A stretch of 45,137 bases of DNA from Actinomycetota bacterium (GCA_003168255.1 PMSU01000017.1:1-45137); one strand, 5' to 3'; shown: positions 15,965 to 24,503, numbered from the stretch's first letter. Numbers and translations are program-made. Notes: generated by a model from the letters alone, not told the origin.

Positions 15965-16153
15965 ATATTAACGGGGAGCAGATGCCAGGGTCCGGAGCAA
16001 TATTTTTACGTTACCCTGCAGCGGCACTGGTGTCCATAAACGGTTCAGTCAGTAGTAAGCACCAGGCCGTGCTGGACCTGGGCGGCGGCGGGCGGCGCTG
16101 AGTCAGCTTGAAGCCGCCGCTCTTGACGCCGGGCAGCGCGAGCCTCGCCTCCT

Positions 16154-16984
16154 TCACCACCACTTTCGTTCCAGTGCGAGGTCGGTGCCGTTGGTCTGGT
16201 CGAGCGCGTCGAGCTCAACCAGGTCCTCACTGGACAAGGCGAAGTCATAGATCTGCGCGTTCTCACCGATGCGCTCATGGTTTGTGGATTTGGTGATGAC
16301 CGGAACCTCACGCTGAACGCACCAGCGCAAAAGCACCTGGGCGGGTGCGCGTCCCACGCGCTTGGCAACCCGCATCACCGTCTCGTTCGAGAGGTGCCGG
16401 CCGGTCCCCAAAGGGCTGTAGGCCTCAAGCGCGACGCCACGCTGGCGGCAGGCGTCGAGCAGCCCGCGCCGGTACTCTGGTGCGCTGAACTGCACCTGAT
16501 TAACGGCGGGCTGGATGGTCCCCGCCGCTATCACCTCGTCTAGCTGGTTCACACTGAAGTTCGAGACGCCGACCGAACGGGCGTACCCAAGCTCGCGCGC
16601 CCGTTCCATTCCCGGCCATGCCCAAGTAGCACCGCCCTGGGGCCAATGAACCAGGTACAGATTAACCTGGTCGACGCCGAGCCGTGTGAGGCTTCGCTGG
16701 GCTTCGGCGACGGGATCTTTATGGCTCGGATAGAACTTGGTGGTGATAAACACTTCGTCCCGCGGCACACCGCTGCCACGCAGCGCCTTCCCCACGCTCT
16801 CCTCGTTACCGTAAGCCTGAGCTGTGTCGATGTGGCGGTAACCCTCGTCCAAAGCCCAGCGGACGGCGTTGACACACTCCGCTCCGTTAGGCACCTGCCA
16901 GACGCCAAGGCCTAGCATCGGCATCTGGTTTCCGTCGGCGAGGATGCGTGCTCGCCCGTCTGCTGTGATTGCGCCAGTTGTCAT
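16154..16984 (-). CDS. Aldo/keto reductase (2,5-diketogluconate-reductase-like)
   Basis: This 276-aa NADPH-dependent TIM-barrel reductase has the full catalytic tetrad Asp53-Tyr58-Lys83-His113 in DEGYRHIDTAQAYGNE, TTKFYPSHKDP and LYLVHWPQ. The C-terminal cofactor loop is VITKSTNHERIGEN, slightly unlike the usual VIPKS. The strong AAGGAG site fixes the ATG. It is the last of six leftward genes (23234 to 16154), which include two hydrolases and a LuxR regulator. A role in carbonyl reduction in a degradative pathway is inferred. Confidence 0.9.
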   Translation of the reverse strand: MTTGAITADGRARILADGNQMPMLGLGVWQVPNGAECVNAVRWALDEGYRHIDTAQAYGNEESVGKALRGSGVPRDEVFITTKFYPSHKDPVAEAQRSLTRLGVDQVNLYLVHWPQGGATWAWPGMERARELGYARSVGVSNFSVNQLDEVIAAGTIQPAVNQVQFSAPEYRRGLLDACRQRGVALEAYSPLGTGRHLSNETVMRVAKRVGRAPAQVLLRWCVQREVPVITKSTNHERIGENAQIYDFALSSEDLVELDALDQTNGTDLALERKWW

Positions 16985-17164
16985 GGTCGCTGCTCCTTCG
17001 CCTGTGAATCTGAATGCGTGTTAGCTGGGCAACTAGTACATGGAGATTCAGCGAACTAGGCATTCCATTGCATTTCGTGGCAATTCGGAACCCTGTGCGA
17101 CGAGGAACCGCCGACGTCGGTGTCAGCCGAGCGCGCCTGGGCGATGCCGCGGTTCGGGCGGCCG

Positions 17165-17446
17165 TCATTCGCGCTCCTGGATCAGCCGATAGACAGGGAA
17201 ATATGTCAGCAGCGGCGTTACGTCCTCGGCTTGCTGAACTGCCGGAAACAGCTGCTCGCGCGCGAATTCCTCGAACTGTTCCTGAGACGGCACCACGTTG
17301 ATAATCCGCCATCCGTCAGCGGCCGGGCCGGCTATGTGCACAAGCCACCCCTCAGGGAGCTTGCCATCCTGGAATAGCTTGGCCGTGAGCTTGTCGTATA
17401 TCTGCTGGTTTCCGCCTGGGATGTCGACTATGACGGTGACTGCCAT
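17165..17446 (-). CDS. Conserved 93-aa protein, ABM-like fold likely
   Basis: This is a small soluble protein with sequence MAVTVIVDIPGGNQQIYDKL...GWLVHIAGPAADGWRIINVVPSQEQFEEFAREQLFPA. The pattern, two short beta strands, a helix, and a beta-rich VHIAGP-GWRIINVV core, resembles antibiotic-biosynthesis-monooxygenase-like stress proteins. It starts after a GAGGGGAG site and lies between an alpha/beta hydrolase (49 bases upstream) and the aldo/keto reductase. No catalytic residue can be named. Confidence 0.75.
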   Translation of the reverse strand: MAVTVIVDIPGGNQQIYDKLTAKLFQDGKLPEGWLVHIAGPAADGWRIINVVPSQEQFEEFAREQLFPAVQQAEDVTPLLTYFPVYRLIQERE

Positions 17447-17495
17447 CGCGTACTCCCCTCTTTTGAGTGAACTGTGATCAAGTGGGACGTCGCGC

Positions 17496-18353
17496 TCAGG
17501 GCGGTGCCGAAGCTGCTATCGCCGCGTAGGCTCCGCTCCACCAGGTCATGACGAGGCCTGCGTAGTCATCCGCGCCGTCCTCCCAGGTGAAGTGCCCCGC
17601 GTCGATGATGTCGAGTTTGCTGTGCGGTAGCCGTTGATGGAGAAACTCGCCGTTCACCGGCGGCACCGCTCGATCTCGTCCGCCGGCGATGATCTGCACC
17701 GGTGTCTGCACCTGCGGCAGCAGGTCACGAAGGATCGGCAGTTCGGCGGGGTAGGTACGCACGTAGCGCATCGACTCGACGAAACGGTCACCTTCATAGG
17801 ACGACAGGTAGTCTTCCCGCACAGAATCGGGCAGCTCGTAGCGCTCGATGCCGGTCAGCGAGCTGGCGACGATCTGCCGCGGGTCAGCCCTGCGGAAGCT
17901 GTCGAGGTCAGGGTTTTCAATCCAGTCCCTGAGGAGCGAGCCAAGCTGGAGCGGAACAGCCGTGCCCCCGCTTCCGACCACTAGGCTGCGCAACCGGCCC
18001 GGATGCGACGCCGCCGCGAAGAGCGCGGCCGCCGTTCCGACGTCGGGGGCCACGACATGCGGGCTCTCAAGCCTGAACGCGTCGGCGATCTGAATGACGA
18101 AATCACCCATCGCCCGCGGGGACATCAGCGTGTCCCGGCGCTGTGAATGTCCGAACCCCGGCAGGTCGACCGCGACGAGGTGCGTGTGCTCGGCGAGCCG
18201 TGCCCACATCGGCTCGAAGGCGAGCAGGCTTTCTGGCCACGGGCTCAGCATCAGCGCGTGGTCGCCCTGGTCACCGCTCTGGGCGAATCGAACAGAAAGG
18301 CCGTCGATCACCCGGAACTTCATTTGAATGGAAGGGTTAAACCAGGTGGTCAC
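17496..18353 (-). CDS. Alpha/beta hydrolase with an Asp nucleophile
   Basis: The protein has 285 aa. The nucleophile elbow is VVAPDVGTAAAL (Asp104), not the Ser of esterases, which is the arrangement of epoxide hydrolases and haloalkane dehalogenases. The oxyanion region is LSPWPES, VDLPGFGHS follows, and the catalytic His is in DAGHFTWED near the C-terminus. Start GTG 18353 follows GAGGAGG. It lies 154 bases downstream of the LuxR regulator and upstream of the 93-aa gene. Hydrolysis of an epoxide or halide is inferred from Asp104; the substrate is unknown. Confidence 0.85.
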   Translation of the reverse strand: MTTWFNPSIQMKFRVIDGLSVRFAQSGDQGDHALMLSPWPESLLAFEPMWARLAEHTHLVAVDLPGFGHSQRRDTLMSPRAMGDFVIQIADAFRLESPHVVAPDVGTAAALFAAASHPGRLRSLVVGSGGTAVPLQLGSLLRDWIENPDLDSFRRADPRQIVASSLTGIERYELPDSVREDYLSSYEGDRFVESMRYVRTYPAELPILRDLLPQVQTPVQIIAGGRDRAVPPVNGEFLHQRLPHSKLDIIDAGHFTWEDGADDYAGLVMTWWSGAYAAIAASAPP

Positions 18354-18507
18354 GACGTCCCTCCTCGCTACCCGTGCCAGCCCGTTCGGTTACTGCGTCG
18401 GTACGATCGTCTGGCCGGCCGGAGCACGCTCGCATCCGCCAGGGCACAGTGCATGTGGCCAGTCCCGGCAGCGCCGGGCCAGGGTGCGGAGGTGCGACGG
18501 GCGGCGT

Positions 18508-21468
18508 CTAATCGCCGGGCAGCGGGCGGTTTAGCTGGCTCCGCGAGCTGATGTCGAGTTTGGCGAAGACCTTGCTCAGGTGGTACTGGACTGTCCGCGT
18601 ACTGATGAATAGCCGGGCGCCGATCTCAGGGTTGGACAGACCGTCGCGAGCCAGTCGCGCGATCTGGGCCTCCTGGGCGGTGAGCCCAGTCCTGGTCCCT
18701 GCGGTGCGCTTGAGGGCGGTCTCGCCGGTTGCCTGCAGCTCGCGCCTGGCCCTCTCGGCGAACGCTCCCATACCCATCGCCTGCAGCATGTCGTGCGCAG
18801 TGCGCAGCTGCTCGCGCGCGTCTAGCCGGCGGCGCTCGCGGCGCAGCCACTCGCCGTAGAGCAGGTACGTGCGGGCGAGTTCCGCGCGGATGGAGGTGCG
18901 GTTGAGCTTGTCAATGGAGTCGCGGTAGAAGCTGTCGGCCTGTTCGCCCGCGCTGAGCAGGGCACGTACACGAGACTCGATCCCCACTGCCCAATTAGTG
19001 GGTGTGAGGCGAGTGCGCTCGGAGAGCCACTCCAGGGCTGCCCGGACGAGCGCGACGTCCCCGGTCCTGGAGGCAGCCTCGGCGAGTTCGGGGACGATAA
19101 ATGGCCCGTACCCGAACTGGTCACTCTCGAATGCCCGCCAGGCGGTGTCGCGCGCGGCCTGATGACGGCCAAGGCCGTTGTACAGCACCGAGCTGGCGTA
19201 GTCCGCAAGACTGACCAGCCGGCCCTGACCGCGCGCTGTCGCCTCCTTCACGGTGGCATCGATCAGCTCTGCTGCTTGTGCTTCGTCGCCGCGCCAGGCG
19301 GCGAGAATCATATCGGTGTACGCGACGGGTGGGTTGCCTGTCGCGTCCGCGATCAGGCCATCTTCTTCTATCGACCGCGCCGCCATGGCCATCTCGCCCG
19401 CAAGCAGGTCGGGCACGGCGAGGAAGCTGAGCGCGAACTGCAAGAGCACGAGCGCGCCAGTATCGCGCGCGAGCCGGGCCACAGACGTCGCCAGGGCATG
19501 CCAGGATCCCGCATCCCACAGCTCCTGGGCGATCATCTGACCAGCGCTTGCACCGACGAGCCAGAGCCAGCTGCCGACCTCGAAAGCGTCGCCGTTGGTG
19601 AGCGGGAGGACGAGCTCGAGCCCCCGGGTCATCGCCGGCGCGGATGCTTCGTATCCCTCTGTCAGCCGCGACGCAAGTGCATCGAGCAGAACGTCAGCCG
19701 GGCGCGGCGGCTCAGGACCCGGCGGTGCCGAACGCGCGGCCTTGGCCGCTTCCAGCACGCCACCGGGGCCGCCCAGATCTCCGGCCCAGACCGCGGCGAC
19801 GAGCGCCTCCAAGTGCGTTTCGCGTGCCAATCCGACGTCGAGCAGCTCGAAGCGCTTTGCTGCGCTGAGCAGCAGCCGGGCACCCTCACTACTACGCCGC
19901 TGCTGCGTCGCGATCTGACCGCGCAACTTCTCCATCTCGGCAGTCCGCATGGCATCATGCGGCCCAGCCTCGACCGCCACCAGCAGTCCTAGCGCCGCAT
20001 CCAGAGCGCCTGCGTCCCGCTTGGCCCTGGCCGCTGAAAGTAGCCGCAGCGCCCGGTGGCCAGGTTCGGGTGTCAGGGTCGCCGCGCGCTCCAGGAACGC
20101 GGCGGCAGCAGCCATCCCCCCGCGCGCCTGCGCCCGGCCGGCCGAGAGCTCCAACTCCCCGGCAACCTGCTCATCGGGCCCCGGAGCGGCCTGCGCCCGG
20201 TGCCACGCACGGCGATCAGGATCGATTTCCGGGTCAGTGACCTCCGCCAGGGCTCGGTGCACACCTTGGCGATCCTGCGCCGACGCCGAGCGGTAGACCG
20301 CGGAGCGCACCAGCGGATGACGAAACCGGACCCAGGTGCCGAACTCAAGCAGGCCGGCCTCTGCGGCTGGTGTCGCAGCGTCGGTAGCGATCCCGAGCCG
20401 TCCAGCTGCCCGCCACACCAGCACCGGGTCACCCGTCGGATCGGCCGCAGCAACCAGCAGCAGCAGCCCTGTCCGGGCTGGCAGTGCGCCGACCCGCCGC
20501 CGGAAACTCGCCTCGATGCCGCCGGACAACGGGCATCGGCCCGGGAACCCGAATCCGCCAGCCAGCTCCCCCGGAGTCAGCCCCCGCACCAGCTCCAGCA
20601 GCGCCAGCGGGTTGCCGCCGGTCTCGGTGACGATCTGATCGCGGACCCGCTCATCCAGCGGCCCCGTGAGCACCGCGTCTAGCAGCTCGCGCGCATCGGG
20701 CTCCCGCAGACCCTCCACGACCAGCGTCGGCAATCCTGCCACGTCGTCGGCCTGCTTCCGTGCCGCGAAGATCAGGCCAACCGATTCTGCCTCTAGCCGG
20801 CGCGCGACGAAGCCGAGGGCCTGCGCGGATGCGCAATCGAGCCATTGCTGGTCATCTACCAGGCAGACCAGCGGCCGCTCCTCCGCCACGTCGGACAGCA
20901 GGCTCAGCACGGCCAGGCCGACCAGGAACCGGTCAGGAGCCGGCCCGGCGCTGAGTCCGAACGCCGTCCGCAGCGCATCGCGCTGCGGACCCGGCAGGCT
21001 ATCGAGGTGATCCAGCATCGGAGCACACAGCTGCTGCAGCCCGGCGAACGCCAGCTCCATCTCCGACTGGACACCCGCCGCGCGCACCAGACGACAGCCT
21101 GACGTCTGCCCCGCGACATAGTCCAGCAGCGCCGTCTTGCCCACTCCCGGCTCGCCGACCAGCACCAGCGACCGACTTTGACCAGCTCGGACCACATTGA
21201 TGAGATCGTCGAGTTTGCCGCACTCGCTGCGCCGGCCCGCAAGCTCGGTCGCGCGTCCTCCGACCGGGGACCGTGCCGCTGAATGCACGTCACCGACGTT
21301 ACACGCGCCGGCACCGGCTGCGGCGACTGGCCACTGGCCACTGGCGGATACGAGCGAGCCACCGATAGCTGCCGCCGTGCTGGCGTCGTCTGCTGTGCAA
21401 CGAAGGCGGCACCTCGTCGGACCGAGATTCGGCGATAGCTCTGGAGCGCTTCGGCCACGCTCCGCCAC
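18508..21468 (-). CDS. Large ATP-binding LuxR-family regulator (LAL)
   Basis: The protein has 986 aa. Walker A GEPGVGKTALLDY is at about residues 105-117, Walker B PLVCLVDDQQWLD follows, and a long TPR-like helical middle leads to a C-terminal LuxR helix-turn-helix (LTAQEAQIARLARDGLSNPEIGARLFISTRTVQYHLSKVFAKL). This is the MalT/LAL architecture: an ATP-dependent activator responding to a ligand. The start is uncertain. The GTG at 21468 gives an unusual 60-residue N-terminus, and a GTG at 21288 (VHSAARSPVGG) is an alternative. It divides the leftward cluster and probably controls it. Confidence 0.9.
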   Translation of the reverse strand: MAERGRSAPELSPNLGPTRCRLRCTADDASTAAAIGGSLVSASGQWPVAAAGAGACNVGDVHSAARSPVGGRATELAGRRSECGKLDDLINVVRAGQSRSLVLVGEPGVGKTALLDYVAGQTSGCRLVRAAGVQSEMELAFAGLQQLCAPMLDHLDSLPGPQRDALRTAFGLSAGPAPDRFLVGLAVLSLLSDVAEERPLVCLVDDQQWLDCASAQALGFVARRLEAESVGLIFAARKQADDVAGLPTLVVEGLREPDARELLDAVLTGPLDERVRDQIVTETGGNPLALLELVRGLTPGELAGGFGFPGRCPLSGGIEASFRRRVGALPARTGLLLLVAAADPTGDPVLVWRAAGRLGIATDAATPAAEAGLLEFGTWVRFRHPLVRSAVYRSASAQDRQGVHRALAEVTDPEIDPDRRAWHRAQAAPGPDEQVAGELELSAGRAQARGGMAAAAAFLERAATLTPEPGHRALRLLSAARAKRDAGALDAALGLLVAVEAGPHDAMRTAEMEKLRGQIATQQRRSSEGARLLLSAAKRFELLDVGLARETHLEALVAAVWAGDLGGPGGVLEAAKAARSAPPGPEPPRPADVLLDALASRLTEGYEASAPAMTRGLELVLPLTNGDAFEVGSWLWLVGASAGQMIAQELWDAGSWHALATSVARLARDTGALVLLQFALSFLAVPDLLAGEMAMAARSIEEDGLIADATGNPPVAYTDMILAAWRGDEAQAAELIDATVKEATARGQGRLVSLADYASSVLYNGLGRHQAARDTAWRAFESDQFGYGPFIVPELAEAASRTGDVALVRAALEWLSERTRLTPTNWAVGIESRVRALLSAGEQADSFYRDSIDKLNRTSIRAELARTYLLYGEWLRRERRRLDAREQLRTAHDMLQAMGMGAFAERARRELQATGETALKRTAGTRTGLTAQEAQIARLARDGLSNPEIGARLFISTRTVQYHLSKVFAKLDISSRSQLNRPLPGD

Positions 21469-21620
21469 AAGATCGCCGCCAATCTCACCCTCCTCGGCGC
21501 GCGCGAAACGGCTCGACCACCAATACGTCCTCCGCCATCAAGCCCTCGTGACCGATATCGGTTGTAAGTCGCCAGGTAATCCCGCGCGTGCGCCAGCTTA
21601 TGGCGCTTTCCTTACTGGCC

Positions 21621-22469
21621 CTAGCTGACATCGCTGAGGAAGGCCTCGACGTCGGCGGCGAACTGCGCGTGATGCTGGAACAGGAAGCCGTGTGCCGAGT
21701 CCGGGTAGATCTTCACGCGAGCCTGCGGGATCAGGCCCGCGAGCAGGTAGGAGTAATGCGGCAGGATCATGGGGTCGCTATCGCCGTTGGCAACGAACAC
21801 AGGCTGGTCAATGGTGCCCAGTCGCTCCAGCAGCGCGTGATTGGGGATCCCCCATTCACAGACGGCGTCGTACTGGGCATGGCGTGTCTCCCAGGTCGTC
21901 GCCTTGTCGCGGTCCTGTGTCCTGGCGAACATGCGCTGCAAGGCCAGCTCGCCAGCTTGCCGGCTCTCTGGTGACGGCGTGTAAAACACGTCGAGCACAC
22001 CGTCAGGGCTGACCTCAGGGACGCCGACTGCTCCGATGACATCAGCGGCCCAGCCGTGCATTCCGGCAGCTCCCTGCGGCGCTGACGACGCCAGGATGAG
22101 CTTGCGAACTACTCCAGGCCTGATCAGGGCGATGTCCTGCGCGACGAAGCTGCCGATAGAGAAGCCCAGGATGTCTGCCCGATCGAACTCCATCGCCACC
22201 AGGAAGGCGACAGCGTCGTGCGCCATCTGTACGACGGTGTGCGGTGTCGTCCCGGTTGAGCCGCCCACGCCTGCGTTGTCGAACGTCACCACGTGCCGAC
22301 TTGATGCCAGCGCGTCGATCAGGGCGGGATCCCAGCTGTCGAGATTGCCGCGGAAGTGCTGCAGCAGCACAAGCGGCACTGCGCCCGCTCCAGCCTCGCG
22401 GTACGCGTAGTCCACTCCGTTGGCGGCGCTAGCCAGCTTGCCGGGAACCTCCGAATAGGTTGCGGCCAT
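21621..22469 (-). CDS. Alpha/beta hydrolase with a Ser nucleophile
   Basis: The protein has 282 aa. The oxyanion segment is VLLQHFRGNLDSWDP, followed by VTFDNAGVGGSTG, the nucleophile elbow ILGFSIGSFVAQ (Ser104), the acid region VFVANGDSDPM and His in DSAHGFLFQHH. The pattern resembles bacterial hydrolases/non-heme peroxidases of the 3-oxoadipate enol-lactonase type. The ATG at 22469 is preferred over 22511, as the AAAGGA lies between them about 12 bases upstream. It follows the 239-aa gene by 45 bases, so the two are likely co-transcribed. Confidence 0.88.
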   Translation of the reverse strand: MAATYSEVPGKLASAANGVDYAYREAGAGAVPLVLLQHFRGNLDSWDPALIDALASSRHVVTFDNAGVGGSTGTTPHTVVQMAHDAVAFLVAMEFDRADILGFSIGSFVAQDIALIRPGVVRKLILASSAPQGAAGMHGWAADVIGAVGVPEVSPDGVLDVFYTPSPESRQAGELALQRMFARTQDRDKATTWETRHAQYDAVCEWGIPNHALLERLGTIDQPVFVANGDSDPMILPHYSYLLAGLIPQARVKIYPDSAHGFLFQHHAQFAADVEAFLSDVS

Positions 22470-22514
22470 AACCGCGTGCCGTCCTTTCTCTAGGTTGCTT
22501 AAGGTGATCACGCG

Positions 22515-23234
22515 TTACGTGAAGGCGATCTCGCTAACATCTATAGAGACCATGAGTGGCTCACTGAGCGCCTGGCCGTCCGGTGTACGCGGGAAGATCC
22601 TGTGCTTCGCCGGAACCATGATGCCGGCCACCTTGGTGTAGTCCGAGATGTAATGCGCGCCGCTAGTGCCGCCGGCGATCTCGATGTCGTAGTCATGGCG
22701 TCGGAACAGGCCGTCTGCACCTATGTAGAGCGTTTGCCCGGCGCAATGTGTTGCCAGGTAGCTCGGCCAGACCACGTGGAGTCGGCGCCACTCCTCTCCG
22801 GCTTCGTGCCACGGGTCAAGCTCAGTCGTTTCGAACCCCGGCAGGGCGAAGGTGAAGGGCTGTGTGAGGTAGGTCCACATGGCGGTGCCGACGAAGTAGG
22901 CCAGCTGAAGAGGGGTCCATGGCGTCTCGAGAGCGTGACCGGCGAACGATGCGCGTGGTTCATCCAGCGCCTCGACGAGGCTGCCGCCTGTCGTCTCGAT
23001 GGCCACGCGCTCAGGCGTGAATGAACTCCGGCGGTCTGGTGCCCCGAACGGATGATGCGACTCGCGCTCCTGGTGCAAGCTTGCCCTCACGAAGACGTCA
23101 TCTAGTACGCCCTGCTGGCCTTTCAGAGTCCACAGGGCGCCACCCTGCACCAGTCGCGCCGAGATGGAATCGAGCTCACTCCAGCGGTCGAGGCCACCGT
23201 GCGCCTCCAGGACAGTTTCTAGCAAGTTACTCAT
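22515..23234 (-). CDS. Conserved 239-aa actinobacterial protein of unknown function
   Basis: Starting MSNLLETVLEAHGGLDRWSELDSISARLVQGGALW, it has a single domain rich in beta strands (RASFAGHALETPWTPLQLAYFVGTAMWTYLTQPF, then TLYIGADGLFRRHDYDIEIAGG). It ends FPRTPDGQALSEPLMVSIDVSEIAFT. The layout resembles LolA-like lipid-binding folds without a signal peptide. The ATG at 23234 is preceded by GGGAGAG. A much longer upstream frame is low-complexity and rejected. First gene of the leftward cluster. Homologues recalled in many actinomycetes are uncharacterised. Confidence 0.8.
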   Translation of the reverse strand: MSNLLETVLEAHGGLDRWSELDSISARLVQGGALWTLKGQQGVLDDVFVRASLHQERESHHPFGAPDRRSSFTPERVAIETTGGSLVEALDEPRASFAGHALETPWTPLQLAYFVGTAMWTYLTQPFTFALPGFETTELDPWHEAGEEWRRLHVVWPSYLATHCAGQTLYIGADGLFRRHDYDIEIAGGTSGAHYISDYTKVAGIMVPAKHRIFPRTPDGQALSEPLMVSIDVSEIAFT

Positions 23235-23417
23235 TTGGTTCTCTCCCGTCGGCTTCAGGCGGCGCCCGGCATGTCTACGGTCTTGACCGGCCCGACGCTC
23301 GCCGCCCAGCACCATCGTGCTTGTCAGCCTCAGGCCAGGAGGGCCGCGCTCGCATCTGCCACCACACAGTCCAAGTAGCCAGTCGTGGATTGACTGCGAA
23401 CATGCATAGGCGGGAGT

Positions 23418-23597
23418 GTGCGCTCCCAGGCGTACCTGCGGGCGACGCTGCCGGTGATGGAGTCGCTGGCCCGGGCCGAGCGGCTGCGTGAGCTCCAGGC
23501 CCGCAACGCGGAGCGGGCCGCGGCGGCTGGCCAGGATTATGAGTCGCTGCTGGCCGATATCCGCCGGGCGTACAAGGGCGGGACGCCGGGGCAGTGA
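23418..23597 (+). CDS. Possible antitoxin, 59 aa, overlapping the PIN gene
   Basis: The short helical, charged protein reads MESLARAERLRELQARNAER (from residue 14) and then DYESLLADIRRAYKGG. Its TGA (23595-23597) overlaps the GTG of the PIN protein (23594) by four bases, the coupling typical of toxin-antitoxin operons. The start GTG 23418 has GGGAG only one base away, and a GTG at 23454 is possible. No DNA-binding motif is recognised. The antitoxin role is inferred from position only. Confidence 0.5.
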   Translation: MRSQAYLRATLPVMESLARAERLRELQARNAERAAAAGQDYESLLADIRRAYKGGTPGQ

Positions 23598-24106
23598 GCG
23601 TGCCCGGCCCGGCGGCGGTGTCGGTCGTGTTCGACGTGAACGTGCTCGTGCTGGCGGTTGCTGTGGGTGAGTCCCCGTTCCGGAGTTGGCCGTCACCTCC
23701 GCCGACGTCGGGGAACCCGAGTGCGGACTGCCTGGGCGTTGTCAACGACGCGGCGGAGTTCGCGCTGTGGCTCTCGCCGTACATCCTGGCCAACACCGGC
23801 CGGGTGCTGGCGACGGTGCTGAAGACCTCGGATGAGGAGGTCGATGACTACCTGCGGGCGCTGGCCGAGATGGCCGAGGCGTCCGGCGGCGGCATCACCG
23901 ACCCGCCGCAGACCGTCGGAGACTGCCCGGACTGGGAGGACAACCGGATCCTGGATCTGGCGGCGGCGGTAGGCGCGTTCCTGATCGTCTCTGCCGACGC
24001 GGACCTCACGAGCATGTCGCCCTGGCGGGGCCGGCCCATCATCGAGCCGTCGCAGTTCGCGTCGATGGTCGACGCCTCCCGCCGGGCACGCAGACGGCGA
24101 CGGTGA
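23594..24106 (+). CDS. PIN-domain protein (VapC-like toxin)
   Basis: The protein has 170 aa. Acidic residues of a PIN nuclease are visible: VVFDVNVLVLA (Asp14), DWEDNRILDLAAAVGAFLIVSADADL in the second half, and an SPWRGRPIIEPSQF tail. PIN toxins cleave RNA and are held inactive by a cognate antitoxin. It is longer than classical VapC (about 130 aa), with an insert after the first strand. It sits beside tRNA relics, a usual place for such modules. Confidence 0.75.
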   Translation: MSVPGPAAVSVVFDVNVLVLAVAVGESPFRSWPSPPPTSGNPSADCLGVVNDAAEFALWLSPYILANTGRVLATVLKTSDEEVDDYLRALAEMAEASGGGITDPPQTVGDCPDWEDNRILDLAAAVGAFLIVSADADLTSMSPWRGRPIIEPSQFASMVDASRRARRRRR

Positions 24107-24158
24107 GAACTGCCGCGCGCTTACGGTCAATGCCGTACAAGGGTTGAACAGGGCCAGA

Positions 24159-24208
24159 CTGCGCTCATAACCCAGAGGTCGTAGGTTCAAAACCTACCCC
24201 CGCTACCA
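24159..24208 (+). pseudogene. tRNA-Met 3'-half (anticodon CAT), 5' half lost
   Basis: An anticodon arm CTGCG-CTCATAA-CCCAG (one mismatch), variable region, intact T-arm GTAGG-TTCAAAA-CCTAC, acceptor 3' strand CCCCGCT, A and encoded CCA (24206-24208) are all present. The matching 5' acceptor strand AGCGGGG and D-arm are not found upstream. A tRNA 3'-half is what a site-specific integrase leaves as an attachment-site duplicate. It is followed by a tRNA-type terminator. Confidence 0.7.
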
Positions 24209-24224
24209 GAAAATGCAGGTCAGA

Positions 24225-24257
24225 GGCCTGATCGCCAGAAGGCGGTCAGGCCTTCTT
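24225..24257 (+). terminator. Terminator after the tRNA-Met fragment
   Basis: GGCCTGATCGCC (24225-24236) pairs over 12 bp (one G-U) with GGCGGTCAGGCC (24241-24252) around AGAA, followed by TTCTT. Stem and flanks (GCAGGTCAGAGGCCTG ... CAGGCCTTCTTGATCAT) are related to the terminator after tRNA-Glu. Confidence 0.75.
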
Positions 24258-24401
24258 GATCATCCGTTGGCGGTTCGTTGGCGGGATGGAAGCCCGCAGG
24301 GCGGCATCGAGCGGTCTTGGTCGGCTGAGAACGACAGCTCGGCACGAACTTTTGTACCGGACAGATAAAGGGTTCGCCTTGGTCTGCCGTCCGCTAGACA
24401 A
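24258..24401. other. Non-coding spacer between two tRNA relics
   Basis: No gene or clear signal is recognised. It separates the tRNA-Met fragment from the degraded tRNA-Glu copy. Confidence 0.4.
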
Positions 24402-24503
24402 GCCCCACGCTGGAGATGGCTGAGCGGGTGCGTGATGCTCTCAATGCGGCGACGATGGTTTAAATCTGCTCGGGCTATGAGTGTTACAGCAGTTCAGAGG
24501 CCT
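24402..24503 (+). pseudogene. Degraded tRNA-Glu copy with its 3' flank
   Basis: From CTCTCAA (24438) onward the sequence aligns with tRNA-Glu at 13330-13396 with one gap and about ten mismatches over some 66 positions. The match continues beyond the tRNA end through GTTACAGCAG-TCAGA-GCCT. GCCCC at 24402 may be the acceptor start, but the 5' half is scrambled. The copy defines a possible right end for the accessory region that starts at tRNA-Glu. Confidence 0.65.

Noticed and set aside
15965..15972. Target-site duplication of the ISL3 element
   Set aside because: The 8-base flanks match at only four positions.
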